From: Nitrobacter sp047149785
Lineage (GTDB): Bacteria; Pseudomonadota; Alphaproteobacteria; Rhizobiales; Xanthobacteraceae
Direction: 5' to 3'
Length of the DNA stretch: 64,000 nt
Assembly: GCF_047149785.1 (NCBI RefSeq)
Contig: NZ_BAAGBE010000001.1
Coordinates: forward strand, 2,294,001 to 2,358,000
Below, one piece after another: positions 57,742 through 64,000 of this stretch. A program made the translations under genes and the position numbers. Position 1 is the first letter of the stretch. Each line of letters begins with the position of its first letter. The notes under the pieces were generated by a model. The model worked only from the letters and a program-made list of their open reading frames with translations, did not search any database and was not told the DNA's origin.

Positions 57742-58290
57742 GACGCTTCTCCCATCTGCTTTGCTTTCGCGGACTCTCTCGCACCTGGTACCCGCTTTTG
57801 CGAAGTTCGTGAGACATCGCAACACCTTCGGAAAGCAAAGGGTAATAGTAACTCTACAATCCTCGTACCGCTTTCGATTTGAATTCCCGAAGCCCCTGCA
57901 AGCGGTGCGGGAATTTCAAATCGGCCGTACTGGCATGAGCGCCGTCACGACATCCGCGTCGCGATGCCAGAGCGGGATGAGGAAAAGTGCGGTGCGTTTT
58001 CCGCCCGCATCCCGCTTCTCGAAATATCGGAATCGATCACGTTCATGATTTTGAATCCATCGATCCGAGATCATCGTGATCTAGACTCCGGCTCGCGACA
58101 AATTTGCGGCGCTTCGCATGACGCGCCTCATCGTTGATGCAAAATTGATTTGGGAGAACATGAAGGGAGGGCGCCCCGGAGTTCCTTTTTTCCGGGCGGC
58201 GATGGAACCCGCCGGAGCCTGCCCGGTGCTTTGCCACAGGAAAGTCGCGATTGTGGCGATAGGCATAAGGCAGGTTGTGAGGGCTCTCCC
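57742..58290. other. Spacer without a gene
   Basis: 549 bp with no convincing frame. Promoters for the divergent zinc-ribbon and transglycosylase genes should lie here; none is clear. Confidence 0.4.
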
Positions 58291-58764
58291 GTGATTTTGC
58301 GTAATTTTTTTCCGTTTCTTGTCGTCGTTGTGCTGGCGTTGCCGCGGCCGTCGTCCGCGCAGCGCGCGCAATACGAAGAGATGGTGGCGGCGCACGCGCA
58401 TGCGAACGGAGTTCCCGTCGAACTGGTCCACCGCGTCATAGTCCGCGAGAGCCGCTACAATCCGCGTGCCGTCCATCGCGGCAATTACGGCATCATGCAG
58501 ATCAAGCTCGCGACCGCGCGGGCCCTCGGCTACACCGGCACGGCCGAAGGACTGCTCGATCCGGAAACCAACCTCACCTATGCCGTGAAGTATCTTGCCG
58601 GCGCCTATCGCGCCGCTCATGGCAACCACGACCGCGCCGTGGCTTATTATGCCGGCGGCTACTACTACGTGGCGAAGCGGCAGCGGCTGCGACGAGTCCG
58701 GCAAGAGACCATGAGCGCCGACGCACGAATCCCCGGTGCACCGCTGTCGATCGCGCCGCACTGA
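58291..58764 (+). CDS. Small soluble lytic transglycosylase
   Basis: A 157-residue protein from the GTG at 58291. A signal peptide (FFPFLVVVVLALPRPSSA) is followed by an SLT domain: VHRVIVRESRYNPRAV with the catalytic Glu, GIMQIKLATARALG, and TNLTYAVKYLAGAYRAA. It should cleave peptidoglycan in the periplasm, perhaps to admit an envelope complex. Confidence 0.82.
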   Translation: MILRNFFPFLVVVVLALPRPSSAQRAQYEEMVAAHAHANGVPVELVHRVIVRESRYNPRAVHRGNYGIMQIKLATARALGYTGTAEGLLDPETNLTYAVKYLAGAYRAAHGNHDRAVAYYAGGYYYVAKRQRLRRVRQETMSADARIPGAPLSIAPH

Positions 58765-58786
58765 AGCATTTCGATCCGGGGTTGCT

Positions 58787-60268
58787 TCAATCCAGCGACG
58801 GCCTGATCTGCGGAGCCAGTTTGGCGGTCCGCACATGCACCACCGCGTCGCCGTCGCTGTAAACGCGCCGCCAGCCATCGAGGCGGTCGAGCAGATGGAC
58901 CGCGGGCGACGCGGGATCGAGCAGCGTCGCGTCGATGCGATAGGTGTCGAGCAGCGCCAGAAACTGGCCAACGTCCCGAAGCTGAAGCGCATTGACATAA
59001 GCGAGCACGAACCGTTCGCCGTAGAGTTCGGTGCGGCCGTCGATGAAGACCGGCACATCGGCTCCGATCAACAAACCGCCGAAAGAGTACTCATTGAGAA
59101 CGCGGCGCGCGCCGTGATCCTTCAGCGCATGAACGGCCCCGGTCAGCGACTTTCCGTCAGCGGGAACGTAGGAATGGCTGGCGGCGAAGGCTGCGGTGAA
59201 GCCGCCGAGCACGAGCACGACAGCAGCGAGCCGCGCCGCCGACAGGGAAATAGCCGTGCTTTCCGTTCTGCGCAGCGCCGCGAACTGCGCCGACAACGGC
59301 TCCGCCACCACGAGCGGCAGCAGGAACGCAAAGACCTCGATATTGCGGCTGTGCGTCAACGCCATTTGCGTCAGGCCGAGCACCAGCAATGTCCGTGGCG
59401 GCGTGAGCCGAACGCCGCGAAAGAGCGCAAGGCCGAGCAGGCCGAGCAGGCAAACCTCGAGCACGCCGACGTGAGAAAAATCCGTCGGCCGCCATTCGAC
59501 GATCAGCGACAACGCCTTTCCAAGCTCCAGAATTTTCCGCGCCGCCAGCAGCGAACCCCAGCCATAGGGCGTGACGCAGCTCGCGCCGAGCGCCGCGAGC
59601 CCGAACAGCACCCAGCCAAGCGCCACGCGCTTGCGCCGCGTGGCCTCGGCGTTCCACACGGCATCGAGCGCAAAGGCGCCGATCAGTGCCAGACCGAACA
59701 CGAAGCCGCCATGGAGGTTGGCCCACGCAATCATCAACGGCAGCAGCCATAGCGAGGGCGTCTTGCCGCGCCCGCTGGCCGAGACCAGCCCGCTCGCCCA
59801 TGCGACCATCACCGACATCGCCAGCACGTGCGGGCGGGCCAGTAGGTGTGGCGCCGCCAGCGCGAAAACCGCGCAGATCACCACGCCAACCTGCAGCGGC
59901 GGCAGCCAACGGCAGAGAACGTATGCAAGCAGCGCGCAGGCCGCTGCCGCCGCAAGAGCCGTCAGAACCACGACGCCGGCCCAGCCGCCGACATCGAATG
60001 CTTGCGCGAACAACACCTGCGCCAGCCAAGACGTCGATATCCACGGTTCGCCCGCGCGCGTGAAGGAATAAATATCGGTGAAAGGCACCGCGTGGTGCGC
60101 TGCGATCCACTGTCCGACCTTGATCTGCCAGAACGTGTCGGCGTCCCGGAGCAGGCCGTCGCCGCGGATCAGCAGCAGCAGATAGATGCCCGCTCCGACG
60201 AACAGCCAGGCCGGCGCGGCGGCAATGCGGCTACGCGTTCCGGCCCGCTCTGTGAACGCGATGCTCAT
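58787..60268 (-). CDS. Large multi-pass membrane protein, GT-C-like
   Basis: A 493-residue protein with about ten membrane segments. A first periplasmic loop carries GEPWISTSWLAQVLFAQAFD; NLHGGFVFGLAL and SCVTPYGWGSLLAARK are conserved. The soluble C-terminus includes DVPVFIDGRTELYGERFV. Layout resembles GT-C-type glycosyltransferases and O-antigen-polymerase-like proteins, but no catalytic motif is certain. Convergent with the transglycosylase gene. Confidence 0.6.
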   Translation of the reverse strand: MSIAFTERAGTRSRIAAAPAWLFVGAGIYLLLLIRGDGLLRDADTFWQIKVGQWIAAHHAVPFTDIYSFTRAGEPWISTSWLAQVLFAQAFDVGGWAGVVVLTALAAAAACALLAYVLCRWLPPLQVGVVICAVFALAAPHLLARPHVLAMSVMVAWASGLVSASGRGKTPSLWLLPLMIAWANLHGGFVFGLALIGAFALDAVWNAEATRRKRVALGWVLFGLAALGASCVTPYGWGSLLAARKILELGKALSLIVEWRPTDFSHVGVLEVCLLGLLGLALFRGVRLTPPRTLLVLGLTQMALTHSRNIEVFAFLLPLVVAEPLSAQFAALRRTESTAISLSAARLAAVVLVLGGFTAAFAASHSYVPADGKSLTGAVHALKDHGARRVLNEYSFGGLLIGADVPVFIDGRTELYGERFVLAYVNALQLRDVGQFLALLDTYRIDATLLDPASPAVHLLDRLDGWRRVYSDGDAVVHVRTAKLAPQIRPSLD

Positions 60269-60386
60269 CCAGAAATCCGATCCATGGAACCTGCGGGCGA
60301 CCGCCGCATCGGCGTTCGATTATCCGCGGCAAAACATAATTTCGGGTAAAATGCCGGAACCGCATGGGAGACCGCGCGTTCCCGCG

Positions 60387-60414
60387 TTGACACCCGCAGC
60401 TATCCGCCTAAATT
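60387..60414 (+). promoter_or_regulatory. Sigma-70 promoter of the thi operon
   Basis: TTGACA (60387-60392), 16 bases, TAAATT (60409-60414). The predicted start lies about at the 5' end of the TPP riboswitch. Confidence 0.6.
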
Positions 60415-60421
60415 AAAGCTG

Positions 60422-60528
60422 TTCCGAGGGGTGCTCCGTCAGGGAGCTGAGATACCGCACCGATCGCGACTGAGGCGACAGCGCGGTGACCCTTTGAACC
60501 TGATCCGGGTCATGCCGGCGAAGGGACA
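60422..60528 (+). promoter_or_regulatory. TPP riboswitch (THI element)
   Basis: Conserved blocks GGGGTGC, CTGAGAT, ACCCTTTGAACCTGATC, CGGGTCATGCCGGCGAAGGGA in the normal order. The closing segment AAGGGACAGGG contains the thiO ribosome binding site, so TPP binding probably blocks translation of the thi operon. Confidence 0.95.
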
Positions 60529-60531
60529 GGG

Positions 60532-61548
60532 ATGTTTCAAGCGACGCGGGAGATACGTGGGGATTCGCACGTCGCGGTGCTCGGCGCAGGCATCGCCGGC
60601 ACGTGGCAGGCGTTGCTCTTCGCGGAAGCCGGCTATGCCGTTACGCTGCATGAGCGCGGCGGCGACACGATGACGCAGGCTACCAGCCATTGGGCGGGCG
60701 GCATGCTGGCGCCATGGTGCGAAGCCGAGGTGTCCGAACCTCTCATTACGCGTCTCGGCCTTCGCTCGCTCACGATGTGGCGCGAACACCTTCCCGATAC
60801 GCCTTTCAACGGCTCGCTGGTGGTGGCGCATTCGCGCGACCGCTCCGACTTCGAGCGTTTCGCGCGCATGACGTCGGGGCACCGGCGCATTCAGGACGAT
60901 GACGTGAGCGGCCTCGAACCATCGCTCGACGGACGGTTTCACGAAGCGCTGTTCTTTCCAGACGAAGGCCATGTCGAGCCGCGCCGCGTATTGCCCGAAC
61001 TGCACACGTGCATCCGCGCCGCCGGCGGCCGGATCGAATTCAACAGCGCGCCCGAGCCCGCCGACATCGAGAGCCTTGCGATCGATTGCCGCGGTCTCGC
61101 CGCGCGCGATGCGTTCCCCGATCTGCGCGGCGTCAAGGGCGAGATGGTGATCGTCGAAACCGACGAGATCGCGCTGTCGCGCCCTGTGCGGCTCCTGCAT
61201 CCACGCTGGCCGCTTTACATCATTCCGCGCGAGGGCAACCGCTTCATGATCGGCGCCACCTCGATCGAGCGCGAGGACGACGGCGTCAGCGTGCGTTCCG
61301 TGCTGGAGCTGCTCAGCGCGGCTTACGCGGTGCATCCGGCCATCGGCGAGGCGCGGATCGTGGAGATCGGTTCGGGCCTGCGCTCCGCGTTTCCCGACAA
61401 CCTGCCACGCATCGCGATCGGCAAGGACCGCATCGCCGTCAACGGGCTTTTCCGCCATGGCTTCCTGCTGGCGCCGGCACTCGCGGAACTGACGCTCGGC
61501 TACGTCGCGCGCGGCGAGATCGACAACGAGGTGATGCAATGCGGGTGA
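60532..61548 (+). CDS. thiO: Glycine oxidase-type FAD enzyme
   Basis: A 338-residue FAD-dependent oxidase with VAVLGAGIAGTWQALLFAEA at the N-terminus and a late IGSGLRSAFPDNLPRIAIG. ThiO oxidises glycine to iminoglycine for thiazole synthesis. First gene of the thiO-thiS-thiG-thiE set; the ATG at 60532 follows the riboswitch. Confidence 0.9.
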   Translation: MFQATREIRGDSHVAVLGAGIAGTWQALLFAEAGYAVTLHERGGDTMTQATSHWAGGMLAPWCEAEVSEPLITRLGLRSLTMWREHLPDTPFNGSLVVAHSRDRSDFERFARMTSGHRRIQDDDVSGLEPSLDGRFHEALFFPDEGHVEPRRVLPELHTCIRAAGGRIEFNSAPEPADIESLAIDCRGLAARDAFPDLRGVKGEMVIVETDEIALSRPVRLLHPRWPLYIIPREGNRFMIGATSIEREDDGVSVRSVLELLSAAYAVHPAIGEARIVEIGSGLRSAFPDNLPRIAIGKDRIAVNGLFRHGFLLAPALAELTLGYVARGEIDNEVMQCG

Positions 61549-61552
61549 CGCG

Positions 61553-61750
61553 ATGCAGGTGACCGTCAATGGCGAACGGCGCGAGATCGCGGCGCGGACA
61601 GTCGATGCGCTGCTGAACGAACTTGCCTACGAGGGTGCGCATGTCGCGATCGCCGTCAACTTCGAGGTGCTGCCGAAAAGCCGATGGGAGGGCGCAATTC
61701 TGAAAAGCGGCGACGAGATCGAGATCATCGCGCCGCGGCAGGGAGGGTGA
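61553..61750 (+). CDS. thiS: Sulfur carrier protein ThiS
   Basis: 65 residues ending in PRQGG; the Gly-Gly tail is adenylated and thiocarboxylated to donate sulfur to ThiG. Ubiquitin-like fold with VNGERREIAARTVDALLNEL. Starts 4 bp after thiO. Confidence 0.93.
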   Translation: MQVTVNGERREIAARTVDALLNELAYEGAHVAIAVNFEVLPKSRWEGAILKSGDEIEIIAPRQGG

Positions 61751-61944
61751 GCGATGAGTCTCCTTATCGCAAACGAGTATGCCCCCTCCCCTACCCTCCC
61801 CCGCAAGCGGGAGAGGGAGCGCGCTTCGTTCTTTCTTCACCTCTCCCGCTTGCGGGGAATGTCGACGCGCTCGGCAACGCACTTGCGTGCCGAAGCGCGG
61901 CGGGTGGGGGCGGCGACCTTTCGCGATGAAAGGGCATTTACAGA
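61751..61944. repeat. thiS-thiG spacer with a palindromic repeat
   Basis: CCCCCGCAAGCGGGAGAGGG and CTCTCCCGCTTGCGGGG form an inverted pair, an intergenic repeat common in this group. It may affect the thiS/thiG ratio by RNA folding. Confidence 0.6.
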
Positions 61945-62727
61945 ATGCTGAATTTCTACGACAAAACTTTCAACTCCCGCCTGCTGATCGGCACCGCGCT
62001 GTATCCGTCGCCGAAAATCATGCAGGACGCGATCCGCGCTTCCGGCAGCCAGATCGTCACGGTATCGCTGCGGCGGGAGACCGCGGGCGGCAGGACCGGC
62101 GATGCGTTCTGGTCGCTGATCCGCGAACTCGATGTCCTGGTGCTGCCGAACACCGCCGGCTGCCGCAGCGTGCGCGAAGCCGTCACCACGGCGAAACTCG
62201 CGCGCGAACTGTTCGGCACGCCGTGGGTCAAGCTCGAGGTGATCGCCGACAACGACACGCTGCAGCCCGACGTCGTCGGCCTGGTCGAAGCCGCGTCGAT
62301 CCTGATCAAGGACGGTTTCGAGGTGTTTCCCTACTGCACCGAGGACCTCAGCGTCGCCATGCGGCTGGTCGATGCCGGCTGCAAGGTGGTGATGCCGTGG
62401 GCCGCGCCGATCGGCAGCGCCAGGGGCATCGTCAATCGCGACGCCTTGCGGCTGCTGCGCGAGCGGCTGCCCGATATCACGCTCGTCGTCGATGCCGGCA
62501 TCGGCGCGCCCAGCCACGCGGCGCAGGCGCTCGAACTCGGCTACGACGCGGTGCTCCTGAACACCGCCGTGGCCAAGGCCGCCGATCCGGTCGCCATGGC
62601 CGGCGCGTTCAGGCTCGCGGTCGAAGCCGGCCGCGCCGCCTATGAGGCGGGCCTGATGGAGGCCCGCGACTTCGCCTCCCCGTCAACGCCTGTGGTAGGG
62701 ACACCGTTCTGGCATGCCGTATCCTGA
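61945..62727 (+). CDS. thiG: Thiazole synthase
   Basis: A 260-residue TIM-barrel enzyme: RLLIGTALYPSPKIMQDAIR, PNTAGCRSVREAVTTAKLAR, WVKLEVIADNDTLQPD with the catalytic Lys, and GIGAPSHAAQALELGYDAVL. It forms the thiazole ring from deoxyxylulose 5-phosphate, iminoglycine and ThiS thiocarboxylate. Its end overlaps thiE by 14 bp. Confidence 0.96.
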   Translation: MLNFYDKTFNSRLLIGTALYPSPKIMQDAIRASGSQIVTVSLRRETAGGRTGDAFWSLIRELDVLVLPNTAGCRSVREAVTTAKLARELFGTPWVKLEVIADNDTLQPDVVGLVEAASILIKDGFEVFPYCTEDLSVAMRLVDAGCKVVMPWAAPIGSARGIVNRDALRLLRERLPDITLVVDAGIGAPSHAAQALELGYDAVLLNTAVAKAADPVAMAGAFRLAVEAGRAAYEAGLMEARDFASPSTPVVGTPFWHAVS

Positions 62728-63340
62728 TCGCAACGCGTATCCTGATCGGTTCTATCCCGTCGTCGATACGCTGGATTGGGTGCGCCGCCTCACCACGCTC
62801 GGCGTCGGCACGGTGCAATTGCGCGCGAAAGACCTCAACGACGGCGAGGCGCTGCAGCTCGTCAGCGACGCGCTGGAGATCGTCAAGGGCACGCCGACGC
62901 GGCTCGTGATCAACGACTACTGGCGCGCGGCGATTGTCGCCGGCGCGGAGCATGTTCATCTCGGCCAGGAAGATCTGGCGGGGGCGGACGTCGGCGAGAT
63001 CCGCAAAGCCGGGCTGACGCTCGGTCTTTCCACCCACGACGACAGCGAGCTTGAAACCGCGCTCGCGGCCGCGCCGGACTATGTCGCGCTCGGTCCGATC
63101 TTTCCGACCACGCTGAAATCGATGCGTTTCGCGCCGCAGGGCGTTGCGAAAATCGCCGAATGGAAGAAGCGCGTCGGCAACATCCCGCTGGTCGCGATCG
63201 GCGGCATCAAGCTCGAACAGGCGACGGAAATTTTCGCCGCCGGCGCCGACTCGATCGCCGTGGTCAGCGATGTGACGCAGAATCCCGATCCCGACGCGCG
63301 GGTGAAAGCGTGGCTCGAACAGGTCACCGAGGCCGCATGA
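62714..63340 (+). CDS. thiE: Thiamine phosphate synthase
   Basis: A 208-residue TIM-barrel enzyme with VGTVQLRAKDL, LVINDYWRAA, EHVHLGQEDL, YVALGPIFPTTLKS and VAIGGI. It joins the pyrimidine and thiazole halves to give thiamine phosphate. Translationally coupled to thiG. Confidence 0.93.
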   Translation: MPYPDRNAYPDRFYPVVDTLDWVRRLTTLGVGTVQLRAKDLNDGEALQLVSDALEIVKGTPTRLVINDYWRAAIVAGAEHVHLGQEDLAGADVGEIRKAGLTLGLSTHDDSELETALAAAPDYVALGPIFPTTLKSMRFAPQGVAKIAEWKKRVGNIPLVAIGGIKLEQATEIFAAGADSIAVVSDVTQNPDPDARVKAWLEQVTEAA

Positions 63341-63349
63341 GGTGCCGTC

Positions 63350-63736
63350 ATGCAGACGTCCGTCTTTATCGCGCGGCTGATCGGCCCGGTCATGATCACG
63401 GCCGGTCTTGCCGTGCTGCTCAACCGGCAAAGTTTTCATGCGATGGCCGAAGAGTTTTTGGCCAGCCGCGGGCTGATGTTCCTCGGCGGGCTGATGGTGA
63501 TGCTTGGCGGCCTCGCCATCGTGCTGACCCACAATGTCTGGACGTCGGACTGGCGCGTGATCGTGACGCTGTTCGGCTGGCTGCTGGTTTTCGCCGGTGC
63601 GATCCGCATCATCGAGCCGCCATTCCTTTATGCGGGCGGGCGCGCGTTCCTGCGCCACCCCGCCATGGCGATGATCGCCGGGCTGATCTGGCTCGCGATC
63701 GGCATCGTCTTCAGTCTTCTCGGCTATTTGCATTGA
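63350..63736 (+). CDS. Small membrane protein in the thi operon
   Basis: A 128-residue protein with four predicted membrane segments (LIGPVMITAGLAVLL; GLMFLGGLMVMLGGLAIVL; VTLFGWLLVFAGAIRII; AMIAGLIWLAIGIVFSLLGY). Unknown family. It sits between thiE and thiC, so a role in thiamine precursor transport is conceivable but not shown. Confidence 0.7.
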   Translation: MQTSVFIARLIGPVMITAGLAVLLNRQSFHAMAEEFLASRGLMFLGGLMVMLGGLAIVLTHNVWTSDWRVIVTLFGWLLVFAGAIRIIEPPFLYAGGRAFLRHPAMAMIAGLIWLAIGIVFSLLGYLH

Positions 63737-63761
63737 ACTCGTCTCGAACCGGAGAAACGCC

Positions 63762-64000
63762 ATGAACATCCGCTCCAATCCGGACAAGACCCGCCCCGCC
63801 GTCACCACCGGCTCCCTGCCCGCTTCGCGCAAGATTTTTTCGGTGCCGGAGGCCGCGCCGGACCTGCGCGTGCCGCTGCGGGAGATCGTTCTCTCCGAAG
63901 GCGCGGGCGAGCCGAACCTGCCGGTCTACGATACGTCGGGCCCCTATACCGACCCGAACGTCGTCATCGATGTCAACGCCGGCCTGCCGCGCACGCGCCT
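63762..64000 (+). CDS. thiC: Phosphomethylpyrimidine synthase, 5' part
   Basis: The first 79 codons, from the ATG at 63762 (GGAGAAACGCC before it): MNIRSNPDKTRPAVTTGSLP, SRKIFSV, VPLREIVLSE and LPVYDTSGPYTDPNVVIDVN are the normal ThiC N-terminus. The radical-SAM core lies beyond the window. ThiC converts AIR to the hydroxymethylpyrimidine phosphate. Confidence 0.93.
   Translation, partial: MNIRSNPDKTRPAVTTGSLPASRKIFSVPEAAPDLRVPLREIVLSEGAGEPNLPVYDTSGPYTDPNVVIDVNAGLPRTR

Overview
The window is high-GC chromosomal DNA of an alphaproteobacterium. The bacteriochlorophyll genes, the gene order carA / yqeY / dnaG / rpoD, and the repeat families point to a phototrophic member of the Bradyrhizobium-Rhodopseudomonas group (Nitrobacteraceae). 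This placement is inferred from gene content and protein similarity recalled from memory, not from a search.

Region by region. 1-5226 is the edge of a photosynthesis gene cluster on the minus strand: bchI, bchD, an alpha/beta hydrolase and bchO, then the first codons of a crtI-like carotenoid desaturase behind a perfect PpsR/CrtJ-type box. 5627-22486 is a 16.9-kb element integrated in the 3' end of tRNA-Glu and bounded by a 19-bp perfect direct repeat. It carries a HEPN-type (TIGR02391) gene, a resolvase with its probable res site, two phage virion (DNA ejection) proteins, one ending in a CHAP-like hydrolase, several small unknown genes, a three-gene set that looks like a replication module with a divergent DNA-polymerase-like palm protein, an AlpA-like factor and a tyrosine integrase. 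I see no terminase, portal, capsid or tail genes. This element holds the most unusual signals: a membrane protein gene overprinted inside the large ejection protein gene, tandem phage-promoter-like repeats, and a family of dispersed hairpin repeats near element genes.

22.5-46.9 kb is mostly core genome: an RluA-type pseudouridine synthase, rpoH, a diguanylate cyclase, a lytic transglycosylase, a PfpI-like protein, rpoD, dnaG, an N-formylglutamate amidohydrolase, yqeY, carA, dps, a methyltransferase, carB, greA, a DoxX protein and an Lrp regulator. Three tRNA-like genes with abnormal anticodon loops (two Cys-like, one Gly-like) sit just upstream of carB.

46.9-51.2 kb is a nearly identical 2.16-kb direct duplication of trxB-lysR with one undetermined base (N, 49065) at the junction and a frameshift in the second lysR. 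An assembly artefact is at least as likely as a real duplication. 51.3-60.3 kb holds an orphan parA, the RNase P RNA gene, an extensin-like lipoprotein, a DUF4403 protein, a PRC-barrel protein, a small lytic transglycosylase and a large multi-pass membrane protein. 60.4-64 kb is a thiamine operon, thiO-thiS-thiG-thiE, a small membrane gene and the start of thiC, preceded by a sigma70-like promoter and a TPP riboswitch whose end adjoins the thiO ribosome binding site.

Palindromic intergenic repeats typical of this bacterial group recur throughout the core regions and are absent from the integrated element.
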